Source: DATAEE01 sp036258175 (GTDB lineage: Bacteria; Acidobacteriota; Vicinamibacteria; Vicinamibacterales; 2-12-FULL-66-21). Taken from it: a stretch of 64,000 bases of DNA. Below are positions 25,257 to 33,557 of the stretch, piece by piece (positions within the stretch are counted from its first letter, which is position 1; each line of letters begins with the position of its first letter). The position numbers and the translations under genes were made by a program. The notes below the pieces were generated by a model, which saw only the letters and a program-made list of their open reading frames with translations, was not told the DNA's origin and ran no database searches. The DNA is taken from contig DATAEE010000263.1 in NCBI GenBank assembly GCA_036258175.1, positions 1 to 64,000 on the forward strand, written 5' to 3'.

Positions 25257-26045
25257 ATGTACTTACGAGGTCAAGCACGGAGAGCGGCGGGTTCCAGGAC
25301 GCGCAGGAATCCGGCCGGCTACGCGATGGCGGCCTTGCTGGTCGCGATCGCCGTGCTGACCATCATGTTGTCGGTCGCGATGCCCGTTTGGCGCCATGAA
25401 ATGCAGCGAGAACGGGAAGCCGAGCTCGTATTCCGAGGCGAGCAGTACGTCCGCGCGATTGACCTGTTTCAGCGCAAGTACGCCGGCGCTTTGCCGCCGA
25501 CAATCGATCTCCTTGTCACCGAGCGCTTTCTTCGGAAGAAGTACAAGGACCCGATGACTGAGGACGGTGAGTTCCGGGTCATCGCCGCCGGTGCGCAACA
25601 ACAGCCCGGATCGCCGCAGCCGGGCGGACCCGATGCTCCCCCGGGCCAGCAGCCTCAGCTGCGCGCGACGGTTCAACCGCCCACGTCGGCGTTCGGACAG
25701 AACCGACCTGGTGCGCAACCGTCGGTCGGCGCGGGCATCATTGGCGTCGCGAGCAAGAGCAAGGAAAAGTCGATTCGGCTCTACAAGGGCCGGAGCAAAT
25801 ACGACGAGTGGCAATTCATCTTTGCCAGCATCGGCGCGCGTCCGGGCGCGCCGGGCCAACAGCCGAATCGGCCTGGACAGCAAAACCTGCCTGGCATACG
25901 TCCCGGTTTTCCGCGTCCCGGTCAAGGACAGCCCGGCATGCCGGGACAACCCGGACCGGGAGATCCGCTGCGGCGTCGTCCAGGCATGAATCCGCCGGTC
26001 GTCAAGCCCGGAACCTCGGGCACGGGTCAACGTCCTCCCGGCTAG
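25257..26045 (+). CDS. Pseudopilin-like type II secretion protein with Pro/Gly-rich tail
   Basis: About 262 residues (ATG 25257; an in-frame ATG at 25230 is possible). After a basic leader, NPAGYAMAALLVAIAVLTIM is a prepilin-like segment with a probable cleavage after Gly and Ala where Glu+5 would be expected, as in a minor pseudopilin. Then AMPVWRHEMQREREAELVFRGEQYVRAIDLFQRKYAGALPPTIDLL and RKKYKDPMT resemble the GspG core. After residue about 115 the chain is rich in Pro, Gly and Gln, with a conserved-looking SKSKEKSIRLYKGRSKYDEWQFIF segment in the middle. The gene was probably continuous with the pilus operon before the two opposite-strand lipoprotein genes were inserted. Confidence 0.83.
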   Translation: MYLRGQARRAAGSRTRRNPAGYAMAALLVAIAVLTIMLSVAMPVWRHEMQREREAELVFRGEQYVRAIDLFQRKYAGALPPTIDLLVTERFLRKKYKDPMTEDGEFRVIAAGAQQQPGSPQPGGPDAPPGQQPQLRATVQPPTSAFGQNRPGAQPSVGAGIIGVASKSKEKSIRLYKGRSKYDEWQFIFASIGARPGAPGQQPNRPGQQNLPGIRPGFPRPGQGQPGMPGQPGPGDPLRRRPGMNPPVVKPGTSGTGQRPPG

Positions 26046-26114
26046 TCTCATCGTTCTTGTTAGGACGGGGGTCGAGCTGCTACGGCCGCCTCCGCGACAA
26101 ACTTTCGACGGTCG

Positions 26115-26135
26115 CTTCGGCGAGCCCCGCCGAAG
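26115..26135. repeat. Hairpin CTTCGGCG-AGCCC-CGCCGAAG
   Basis: Perfect 8-bp stem with 5-base loop in the 106-base gap between the convergent pseudopilin-like and symporter genes. No T-tract. Sequence type is similar to the repeat between tolB and pal (CTTCGGCGGGC), which suggests a dispersed palindromic element. Confidence 0.5.
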
Positions 26136-26151
26136 CCTTGGCGATGGCGGC

Positions 26152-27957
26152 CTAACGCGTCGGATCGGGCCGAAGGTTGCGCGTGATCACGATTCCGCTG
26201 ACGATGGCAATGGCACCGTATACCGCCGCGCGAAACACGGTTCCGAATAACAGTTCGCGCAGCAGAAACAGCACGCTGTAGACAGTCGCGATCCCCATCA
26301 CCCAATTCACCGCTGCGGGACCGAGCTCGTCGACACCTCCTGCAGGCAGGCCGGCGACGACGCGCACGTGCGTCCAGCCGGGGCCTGCCGGCCGCACCCG
26401 CCGGTAGAAAGAGATCAGCGTGTCCATCGGCTCCGGCTTCGTCGCGAACGTCGCGGTGATCCACACGACCGTCGTGACCGCAACCGTCGTCAATATCGTC
26501 TGCGCGAAGCCAATCGGCGTGCCGGCGTCGAAGAGGCCGCTGTAGGTCAGCGTCAGCGAGACCGTGAGTGCCGCAATCATCGCGGCAATCTCGGACCAGG
26601 CGTTGATGCGCCACCAGTACCATCGAAGAATGTAGACGAGCCCGGTGCCGGCGCCGAGCGCGAGCACGAGTTCCCATCCGCCCGTGATCCGGTTCATGAA
26701 GTACGTCACGACGATCGAGAGCACGACGGTGACGAGCGTCGCTATGCGTGAGGCGAGGACGTAATGCTTCTCGCTCGCATCAGTCCGGACGAACCGGCGG
26801 TACACGTCGTTCACGACGTAACTCGATCCCCAGTTCATCTGCGTCGAGATCGTGCTCATGTATGCCGCGGCGAACGATGCGAGCAGCAAACCGCGGAAGC
26901 CGGCGGGGAGGTAATCGTTCATCACACGGACGTAGCCGAACGCGGGGTCCGGTAATCCCGTTTCTGGGTTCAGCGAACCCGCCGGGTAGAGAACTACCGC
27001 GCACAACGCGACGATGATCCAGGGCCACGGACGCAGCGCATAGTGAGCGACGTTGAACCATAGGGTCGCGAGCAGACCGTGCCGCTCGTCACGCGCCGAA
27101 AAGATCCGTTGCGCGACGTAGCCGCCGCCACCTGGCTCCGCGCCTGGGTACCATGACGCCCACCAGTTGATTCCCAGGTACACCACGAGTGTCATGAAGG
27201 GCAACATCCAGATCGCGGTGCCGTCCGGCCAGATCGCCGTGGCGGCCGGGCCGAACGGGTCCGTCGCTGCCATCGGCGCCCCGGCCGGCGTGGGGTATGT
27301 GGTCGACAACTTTGCAACGAGCGCGTCGATTCCGCCGACGGCTCGCAGTGCGAACACCGCGAGCGCGATCGAGCCCACCATCGCGATCACGAACTGCACG
27401 ACGTCAGTCACGACGACGCCCCACAGGCCCGACAGGATTGAATAGAGAAACGTGATACCCAGGCAGAACGCGAGCGCTTGCCATTTGGGGAGGCCGAGCG
27501 TACCGCTCATGACTTTGGCCATTCCCAGGTTGACCCAGCCCATGATGATCAGATTGATGACGAAGCCGAGATAGATCGCGCGAAATCCGCGCAGGACTGC
27601 CGCCGGACGTCCCGCATAGCGAATCTCTGCGAACTCGACGTCGGTCATCACCTCCGCGCGACGCCACAGCCTCGAGAAAAAGAACACGGTGAGCATGCCG
27701 CTTGGAAGCATCGACCACCAGAGCCAGTTGCCGGCAACTCCGTTGCGCGCGACCATCTCCGTGACGGCCAAAGGCGTATCGGCCGCAAAAGTGGTTGCGA
27801 CCATCGACGTTCCGGCAAGCCACCAGGGAAGATCGCGGCCGGCAACGAAGTACTCCTCTGTGCTGGTGCCCGCGCGTCGTGTGTAGTAAAGGCCGATGAG
27901 CAGCGAAAGCGCGAAGTAGGCGGCGATGATCAACCAGTCGACAGTCGTGAGCGTCAT
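26152..27957 (-). CDS. Sodium:solute symporter (SSS family)
   Basis: 601 residues with about 13 hydrophobic segments. SSS features: WLIIAAYFALSLLIGLYYTR at the start, EEYFVAGRDLPWWLAGTSM, VATTFAADTPLAVTEMVARN, and ASFAAAYMSTISTQMNWGSS (helix with sodium-site serines). The C-terminus extends past the core with further helices (about 540-600). Transports a solute with Na+ or H+; the substrate is not readable from the sequence. Its neighbours (amino-sugar kinase, NagB, MurQ, serine hydrolase, a second SSS gene) suggest an amino sugar or a muropeptide-derived compound. It starts 2 bases before the serine-hydrolase stop on the same strand. Confidence 0.9.
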   Translation of the reverse strand: MTLTTVDWLIIAAYFALSLLIGLYYTRRAGTSTEEYFVAGRDLPWWLAGTSMVATTFAADTPLAVTEMVARNGVAGNWLWWSMLPSGMLTVFFFSRLWRRAEVMTDVEFAEIRYAGRPAAVLRGFRAIYLGFVINLIIMGWVNLGMAKVMSGTLGLPKWQALAFCLGITFLYSILSGLWGVVVTDVVQFVIAMVGSIALAVFALRAVGGIDALVAKLSTTYPTPAGAPMAATDPFGPAATAIWPDGTAIWMLPFMTLVVYLGINWWASWYPGAEPGGGGYVAQRIFSARDERHGLLATLWFNVAHYALRPWPWIIVALCAVVLYPAGSLNPETGLPDPAFGYVRVMNDYLPAGFRGLLLASFAAAYMSTISTQMNWGSSYVVNDVYRRFVRTDASEKHYVLASRIATLVTVVLSIVVTYFMNRITGGWELVLALGAGTGLVYILRWYWWRINAWSEIAAMIAALTVSLTLTYSGLFDAGTPIGFAQTILTTVAVTTVVWITATFATKPEPMDTLISFYRRVRPAGPGWTHVRVVAGLPAGGVDELGPAAVNWVMGIATVYSVLFLLRELLFGTVFRAAVYGAIAIVSGIVITRNLRPDPTR

Positions 27958-27958
27958 G

Positions 27959-29011
27959 TCACCTCAGCGCATCTACGATTGCGTCGTGAATCAGGGGCCG
28001 CAGCCGCTTCAAGTTGTCGTTGTCACGGGTCGGATGAACGCGATTGGTCAGCAGCGCCACATAGAGATCCTGATCCGGGTCGACCCATAGTGACGTGCCC
28101 GTGAATCCGGTATGGCCGATGGCAGTCGCCGACAGCCGCCGCCCGCAGGATGAGGTCGGCAGCATGGTATCCCATCCGAGGGCACGCGAGCTTCCAGGGA
28201 TCTCGTCCCGTTTACGGGCGAACTCCATCAGCGTTGCGCGCCGCGCGAGCGGGGAATCACCGCTCAACGTCTGGAGGACGAGCCTGCCGAACGCGCCGAC
28301 GGCGCCGACCGTGCCGAAGAGTCCCGCGTGGCCCGCGGCCCCGCCGAGCGCCCAGGTATTCTCGTCGTGCGCTTCCGCGACAAGGAGACGCCCGCGCCAC
28401 CGATCTACTTCGGTTGGCGCAACTCGCGGCCGCCAGGCTTTCGGTGGACGAAATGCGAGTGGCTCCGAACCGACGAGACCCTGGATTGCTTCGAACTGAT
28501 TGGGGAGCGGCGCTCCACCGAGATCCTCGAGGAGAAAGCCGAGCAGCATGAACCCGAGATCGCTGTAGATCGACTGGGACCGCGGCGGATATTCGAGAGC
28601 GAGCCGGCAGATCGCGGGCTCGAACTCCGCTCGCCCGGTATGGTCGTTGAAGAACGGAAGATACCCGGTCAGGCCGCTGCAGTGCGAAAGCAGGTCACGA
28701 ACGGTGACCATGTCACGATCGACGCCCCGCCACGAGTCGAACCGCGCAGCGATCGGCTCGTCGAGATCGAGGCCTCTCCGGTCCACTGCTTGCATGATGA
28801 GCGTCGCGGTGGCGATGACCTTGGTCAGAGACGCCAGATCGAAAATCGTCGACGTCTCGGTCTTCGCGGCGCCAACGTCGTAAGTCAGCGTCCCGAACAC
28901 TTCGCGCCAGAGCACGGCATCACGACGGCCGACTTCGACGGAAGCGGCCGGGTAGGCGCGATCGCGAATGCCTCCGGCGATGAGCGCGGCGGCCGTGTCG
29001 AACGTCGTCAT
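27959..29011 (-). CDS. Serine hydrolase, class C beta-lactamase / DD-peptidase family
   Basis: 350 residues. Penicillin-binding-protein fold: SxxK motif S61-L-T-K64 in FDLASLTKVIATA, second motif Y149-S-D in QSIYSDLGFMLLGF, and third motif HTGFTGTSLWVDP near residue 315. No signal peptide is visible from ATG 29011, so the protein seems cytoplasmic, as are several esterase-like members. The ATG fits the family N-terminus (TAAALIAGGIRDRAYPAASV). It overlaps the following symporter gene by 4 bases on the same strand. In a locus with amino-sugar genes it may cleave a peptide or lactyl/ester linkage of cell-wall fragments; substrate unknown. Confidence 0.88.
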   Translation of the reverse strand: MTTFDTAAALIAGGIRDRAYPAASVEVGRRDAVLWREVFGTLTYDVGAAKTETSTIFDLASLTKVIATATLIMQAVDRRGLDLDEPIAARFDSWRGVDRDMVTVRDLLSHCSGLTGYLPFFNDHTGRAEFEPAICRLALEYPPRSQSIYSDLGFMLLGFLLEDLGGAPLPNQFEAIQGLVGSEPLAFRPPKAWRPRVAPTEVDRWRGRLLVAEAHDENTWALGGAAGHAGLFGTVGAVGAFGRLVLQTLSGDSPLARRATLMEFARKRDEIPGSSRALGWDTMLPTSSCGRRLSATAIGHTGFTGTSLWVDPDQDLYVALLTNRVHPTRDNDNLKRLRPLIHDAIVDALR

Positions 29012-30429
29012 CGTCTGGCGACAGCCTGCGCCATGAGGGCGACGAGCGACGTCACGGCGACGCCGACGAAGGCGAACCAGGTCCATGCCACGGCTTGTGT
29101 CCACCAGACGGCTGTCACTGTCGCGATCCCGGCGACGATCCCAGCCAGCATCGATGTCCTCGTCACGTGCGGCGCAAGGACGCCGATGAGAAACGCGCCG
29201 AGCACCGGACCGGCCGCGAGCGACAGGACTGAAAGGCCAGCATCCAGTACAGAGCGGATCCAGCGCGCGCCGAGCGCAACGCCGATCTGCAGCACACCCC
29301 AGCCAATCGTGGCGATCTTCGACACGCGCATCAACGTCGGCTGGTCCGCGTCCGGCCGCACGTACTTCACGTAGAAATCGTTGACCGTGGTGGCCGCAAG
29401 CGCGTTGATCGACGGCGACAGCGCGGCGGCCACGATCGCGGCAACGATGAAGCCGGCAGCGCCGTGCGACAGCTCAGTGACGACGAACAGTGGGAGGATT
29501 TCGTCGTTCGAGGTCAGGCCTCGCGGCAGCGGTGTGGTCTGGTAGAAGGCGTAGAGCATGACGCCGATGAGGAGGAAGAGCGTGAACTGCGCGAACACGA
29601 TGAACCCGCTCAATACCAGGCCGGCCGATGCATCGCGCGAGCTCCTGGCCGAGAGCAGACGCTGGACGAGAAACTGGTCGGTCCCGTGGGTCGCGAGCGT
29701 CAAGGCCACGCCGCCGAGGATCCCGGTCCAGAACGTATAGACCCGTGTCAGGTCCAGAGAGAAGTCCCATATGCGGAACTTTCCGGCGGCGCTGCCGGCC
29801 GCAACGATCGCATCCCATCCCCCCGGAATCCGGTTGAGGATCGCGAAGAACACCACCAGCGCGCCGGCGATGTAGACGAACATCTGCACGACGTCGGTCC
29901 AGATGACCGCCGCCGCGCCGCCGCGGACGGTGTAGATGATCATCGCAGTGCCGATCAGCACGATCGTCCACGGGACTGGCACGTGCGTAACAACGGAAAT
30001 GACGAGCGCTGTCGCAAAGAGGCGGACGCCGTCGGCCAGCGTCCGTGTCACGAGAAAAATGACCGCGGCGATGTTCTTGACCGATGCCCCGAAGCGGCGC
30101 TGGAGGAGCTCGTACGACGTGTACAACTCGCCGCGGAAGTACGCCGGAATGAACAGGACGCTCACGAGAATGCGTCCGGTGATGTAGCCGAGCGCGAGCT
30201 GGAGAAAGGTGAAGTTGCCAGCGTATGCGCCGGCGGGGACGCCGATGAAGCTCAGCGTGCTCGTTTCAGTGGCGACGACGGTGAAGCAGATGCCCCACCA
30301 CGGGACCGTCCGGCCGGTGAGGAAGTAATCGCGAGTTGTGCGCTGGAAGCGCGCGAACCATGAACCGAACGCAGTGATCGCTGTGAGGTACCCGGCGATC
30401 ACCAGGTAGTCGGCCCAGGTGAGGACCAT
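29008..30429 (-). CDS. Sodium:solute symporter (SSS family), second copy
   Basis: 473 residues, shorter than the first SSS protein and without its C-terminal extension; about 13 membrane segments. Motifs: YLVIAGYLTAITAFGSWFAR, DYFLTGRTVPWWGICFTVVA, TETSTLSFIGVPAGAYAGNF, and AAIVAAALSPSINALAATTV. Typical of the SSS subgroup found with sialic acid, muropeptide or sugar utilisation. It lies 8 bases downstream of the GHL10-type hydrolase gene and overlaps the serine hydrolase gene by 4 bases. The two symporters differ clearly and are not a recent tandem duplication. Substrate not determined. Confidence 0.9.
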   Translation of the reverse strand: MVLTWADYLVIAGYLTAITAFGSWFARFQRTTRDYFLTGRTVPWWGICFTVVATETSTLSFIGVPAGAYAGNFTFLQLALGYITGRILVSVLFIPAYFRGELYTSYELLQRRFGASVKNIAAVIFLVTRTLADGVRLFATALVISVVTHVPVPWTIVLIGTAMIIYTVRGGAAAVIWTDVVQMFVYIAGALVVFFAILNRIPGGWDAIVAAGSAAGKFRIWDFSLDLTRVYTFWTGILGGVALTLATHGTDQFLVQRLLSARSSRDASAGLVLSGFIVFAQFTLFLLIGVMLYAFYQTTPLPRGLTSNDEILPLFVVTELSHGAAGFIVAAIVAAALSPSINALAATTVNDFYVKYVRPDADQPTLMRVSKIATIGWGVLQIGVALGARWIRSVLDAGLSVLSLAAGPVLGAFLIGVLAPHVTRTSMLAGIVAGIATVTAVWWTQAVAWTWFAFVGVAVTSLVALMAQAVARR

Positions 30430-30437
30430 CTAGTCGA

Positions 30438-31745
30438 TCAACGGGTGCCGCCGCCAGCAGCAGACGACAGGCCGAACGCGCCGCGGCCCACCGTCGCGAG
30501 GTAGTCGGGCGGCGCCGGAGGAACGATCACGCTGTCGTACGAAAAGAGCGCGATGCCTGCGGCGCCCGCGCGCCGCGCGGCAGCGATGTGCTCGAGCGTC
30601 TGCGCCGGCGTGAGTCGGTACGAGCCGATGCCCGCCCAGACGGCGCTCGTTCCGGCTGCGGCCTGAACGGCCGATACCTGCGCAGCAAACACCGACGCGT
30701 CCTGCGTGTACGCCATCGGGCAGACAGCATCGAGCAGCCTGCCGTCAATCCAGGAGCGCCAGTCTTGAAGCCGGACCGTCGCCGCCTCCTCAGGGTCGGG
30801 CGCCACAGCGGCCGACAACTCGATCGACGGGCGTTCCCGTTTGACGGCGGTCCGGATGCGCATGACGAGCGCTGACAGCCGCGCCATTCGGAACTTGCGC
30901 CATTCATCCTGGAATGCGTCCGGCCACGCAAACAGATCCACCGCGGCACGCTCGTCAATCGAACGACGTACCGCGTCGCTCAGCGTGGGCGCGACGTGGG
31001 TTCGGAACTGCGCAATGGCGTACCGGCTGTAGTCGAACGTCTCCTTCGGATACCGGATGTAGTCGAGATGGAGACCATCGAGGTCGTACCGCCGCGCGAG
31101 GGTCGTGACGATGGACACGACATGATCGGCGGCGGCCGGAATGATCGGCGACGCGTACAGGCCTTCGACCGCTCCTGCCTGCCCACGGGTCCAGCGCGAT
31201 ATCGCTCCGGCATACGCCGGGTTGTTCGGTTCGAACATTGCGAGCTGAGGTGCCAGCTCGCGCGGGACCATGAGCCACTCAGGATGACGGTAGAGCAGAT
31301 GATTCCGATCGGATGGCAGCTCAACCGCACTGCCGATGAGGTTCACATTGATCCAGGCGTGGACGCGCAACCCCGCCGGCCGCGCCAAGTCGATCACTTC
31401 GGCGAGCGGATCGAATGACGGGAGAGAGTTTGCCAGCTCGGCGGCGCGCGGCTCTCCGCTTCCGACGTAGTACGCGTCGCCGCGTCCGCGGACCTGCACC
31501 AGGATCGTGTTGAACCCGTGATCGTGCGCAGCGCGCACCATCTCGGCAATCGCGCGAGGTGTCGTCAGCGACGCCCGTGTCACCCAGAGCGCGCGAACCT
31601 CTCGCCTCGATGGGGAAGCCTGAAGAATCTCGGAGGGAGAACGACCAGTGAAGGTGATGCCGCCGATGAGGCTGAGAGCGAGCGCCAGAGCGATCCCGGG
31701 CGCGCGCGCCAGCGGCGCGCCGGGTCCGGCGCCGGAACGAGTCAT
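30438..31745 (-). CDS. Glycosyl-hydrolase-like protein (GHL10 / DUF187 family)
   Basis: 435 residues. A hydrophobic N-terminus (about 19-36) serves as signal or anchor, so the protein is exported. The catalytic-like TIM barrel shows family motifs: REVRALWVTRASLTTPRAIA, GFNTILVQVRGRGDAYYVGS, LRVHAWINVN, DGLHLDYIRYPKETFDYSRY and VCPMAYTQD. The family resembles alpha-amylase and GH10 barrels and is associated with cell-envelope polysaccharide degradation; direct activity is known for few members. The start ATG lies 10 bases after a predicted -10 box, hence a nearly leaderless mRNA. First gene of a four-gene minus-strand run with two symporters and a serine hydrolase. Confidence 0.88.
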   Translation of the reverse strand: MTRSGAGPGAPLARAPGIALALALSLIGGITFTGRSPSEILQASPSRREVRALWVTRASLTTPRAIAEMVRAAHDHGFNTILVQVRGRGDAYYVGSGEPRAAELANSLPSFDPLAEVIDLARPAGLRVHAWINVNLIGSAVELPSDRNHLLYRHPEWLMVPRELAPQLAMFEPNNPAYAGAISRWTRGQAGAVEGLYASPIIPAAADHVVSIVTTLARRYDLDGLHLDYIRYPKETFDYSRYAIAQFRTHVAPTLSDAVRRSIDERAAVDLFAWPDAFQDEWRKFRMARLSALVMRIRTAVKRERPSIELSAAVAPDPEEAATVRLQDWRSWIDGRLLDAVCPMAYTQDASVFAAQVSAVQAAAGTSAVWAGIGSYRLTPAQTLEHIAAARRAGAAGIALFSYDSVIVPPAPPDYLATVGRGAFGLSSAAGGGTR

Positions 31746-31755
31746 AAAGTCCGTA

Positions 31756-31784
31756 AATTTAACAGCTTGCGCGCCATGTGTCAA
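31756..31784 (-). promoter_or_regulatory. Promoter of the GHL10-symporter-hydrolase operon
   Basis: Minus strand: perfect -35 TTGACA (31779-31784), 17-base spacer, extended -10 TGTTAAATT (31756-31764). The -10 ends 10 bases before the start codon, so the transcript would begin about 4 bases upstream of the ATG. It lies between the divergent hydrolase and kinase genes. Confidence 0.65.
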
Positions 31785-31853
31785 CACGGCACACGCTCGA
31801 CGCGCCGCGCCGTTTCGAGTACGCTCACGCGCGGTGAGAGACAGTCCCACGTC

Positions 31854-32819
31854 GTGTTCGTGATTGGCATCGATGCAGGCGGCACCAAGACCGTCTGCCA
31901 GCTCGCAGATAAGAACGGGGCGGTCATTCAGGAGACGCGCGGCCCCGGCGCGAACCTCCAAGCGGTCGGAGAGCTCGAGGTCGAGAAAGTGCTCCATGAC
32001 GTGATGGAGCGCGCCATCCGCGGCTCAGCCGGCGGCGGGCCGGCGGCCGACCGGCGGGCCAGACTCCCCGCCGCTATCTGTCTCGGCATTGCGGGCGTCG
32101 ATCGCGAAGAGGACGCGCTCGTCGTAGCCGACATCATGCGTCGTATCGGCCAGAACGCCCGGATCCTCATCGTCAACGACGCGCTCGTGGCGCTCGAAGC
32201 CGGAATGCCCGGCCAGCCCGGAGTCGTGGTGATCGCGGGTACCGGCTCGATTGCGTATGGCCGCAACGCCCGTGGCGAAGCCGCGCGCGCCGGCGGCTGG
32301 GGTTACGTGCTCGGCGACGAGGGAAGTGGTTACTGGATCGGGAGGACGGCCCTGCGCGCAGTACTGCGTGAGGCGGACCGGCGGGGCGAGGCGACGAGCC
32401 TGACGGGCCGCCTCCTCATGCACTTCGACGTTTCGAAACCGCAGGACCTGATTCATGCGGTTTATTCCGGCGGCTTGCAGTCGACGGCGATCGCGTCGCT
32501 TGCACCTCACGTGCAAGAAGCCTACGAGGAAGGGGACAACGTGGCGGCGGGGATTCTAGATGGCGCGGCGCGCGAGCTGACGGCATCCGCGCTGTCGGTC
32601 GCGCGGCGGCTCGGACTCCTGGACGAGCCGTGCCCGTTCCTCCTCGCGGGCGGAGTGTTCAAGGGCGTGCCGTGGCTTGTCACCGAGTTGACCAGACGAA
32701 TCACTGCGACCGGACCCGGGGCCACGGTCAGCCGGCTGGAAGTCGAACCGGCTATCGGCGCGGTCCGATTCGCGCTGGCCGAGGCACGCGGCGGCGCGAA
32801 CGTGCCGGTGTACCTCTAG
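31854..32819 (+). CDS. BadF/BadG/BcrA-type ATPase, probable amino-sugar (GlcNAc/MurNAc) kinase
   Basis: 321 residues. ASKHA-fold kinase with phosphate-1 motif GIDAGGTKTVCQLAD (residues 5-19), ICLGIAGVDREEDA, phosphate-2 region GVVVIAGTGSIAYGRN, GWGYVLGDEGSGYWIGRTAL and an adenosine motif LLAGGVFKGVPWL. This is the pattern of the N-acetylglucosamine/N-acetylmuramic acid kinase branch (NagK/MurK) of the BadF family. The start is taken as GTG 31854; the codon GTG 31860 is also possible. The stop overlaps the GTG of the NagB-like gene by one base. Together with NagB and MurQ this suggests cytoplasmic amino-sugar phosphorylation. Confidence 0.87.
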   Translation: MFVIGIDAGGTKTVCQLADKNGAVIQETRGPGANLQAVGELEVEKVLHDVMERAIRGSAGGGPAADRRARLPAAICLGIAGVDREEDALVVADIMRRIGQNARILIVNDALVALEAGMPGQPGVVVIAGTGSIAYGRNARGEAARAGGWGYVLGDEGSGYWIGRTALRAVLREADRRGEATSLTGRLLMHFDVSKPQDLIHAVYSGGLQSTAIASLAPHVQEAYEEGDNVAAGILDGAARELTASALSVARRLGLLDEPCPFLLAGGVFKGVPWLVTELTRRITATGPGATVSRLEVEPAIGAVRFALAEARGGANVPVYL

Positions 32820-33556
32820 TGCGGATCGCGGTCTTCAAAACTGAACGAGAGGCGTCGGTGGCGCTCGCGCGACGGGTGGCGACCGACCTGGCCGCGAGCC
32901 CGGAGATCGTGCTGGGACTTCCGACGGGCCGCACTCCGATCCATATGTATCGCGAGCTGGTGAAGCTCCACGGGCGCGGCGTCGCCGATTTCTCCCGCGC
33001 GACGACGTTCAATCTCGACGAGTTCCTCGGGGTTGCGCCGTCTCACCCCGGCAGCTACCGGAGCTACATGGAGTCCCACCTGTTCGCCCACGTGAATCTG
33101 CCCCCCGTGCAGATTCACTTTCTGAACGGCGCCACGGCGGATCCAAATGGAGAGTGCGAACGGTACGAGTCGCAGATCGAGGCGGCGGGTGGGATCGATC
33201 TGCAGATTCTGGGGCTGGGCACTAACGGTCACATCGGATTCAACGAGCCGGCACGGGCACTCGAGCCCCGCACACATCGGGTGACGTTGAAGCCTTCGAC
33301 TCGCAAATCGAACGCGTCGCTGTTCGGCGGCGATCCAGACGCCGTTCCGCGCGAAGCGCTCTCGATGGGTATGGCGACGATCATGCGCGCGCGCGCGGTC
33401 GTCCTGCTGGCGACGGGTAAGAGCAAAGCGTCGTGCATTGCGAAGATCGTCAACGGACCGATCACGACGCGGCTGCCGGCGTCGTGCCTCCAACTGCACC
33501 CGAATGCGGCGCTGATGCTCGACGAGGCGGCAGCGTCGCGCATGAGTGCGCGATAA
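32819..33556 (+). CDS. nagB: Glucosamine-6-phosphate deaminase (NagB family)
   Basis: 245 residues, the usual length. Converts GlcN-6-P to fructose-6-P and ammonia. Motifs: VLGLPTGRTPIHMYRELVKL (phosphate-binding loop), TFNLDEFLG with the catalytic Asp, GSYRSYMESHLF, DLQILGLGTNGHIGFNEPA with the catalytic His-Glu pair, and GKSKASCIAKIVNGPITTRL. The GTG start overlaps the kinase stop. A few allosteric-site positions of the E. coli enzyme seem absent, as in many short NagB proteins. NagA (deacetylase), which should supply its substrate, is not in the window. It converges with murQ, with a single base between the two stops. Confidence 0.93.
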   Translation: MRIAVFKTEREASVALARRVATDLAASPEIVLGLPTGRTPIHMYRELVKLHGRGVADFSRATTFNLDEFLGVAPSHPGSYRSYMESHLFAHVNLPPVQIHFLNGATADPNGECERYESQIEAAGGIDLQILGLGTNGHIGFNEPARALEPRTHRVTLKPSTRKSNASLFGGDPDAVPREALSMGMATIMRARAVVLLATGKSKASCIAKIVNGPITTRLPASCLQLHPNAALMLDEAAASRMSAR

Positions 33557-33557
33557 G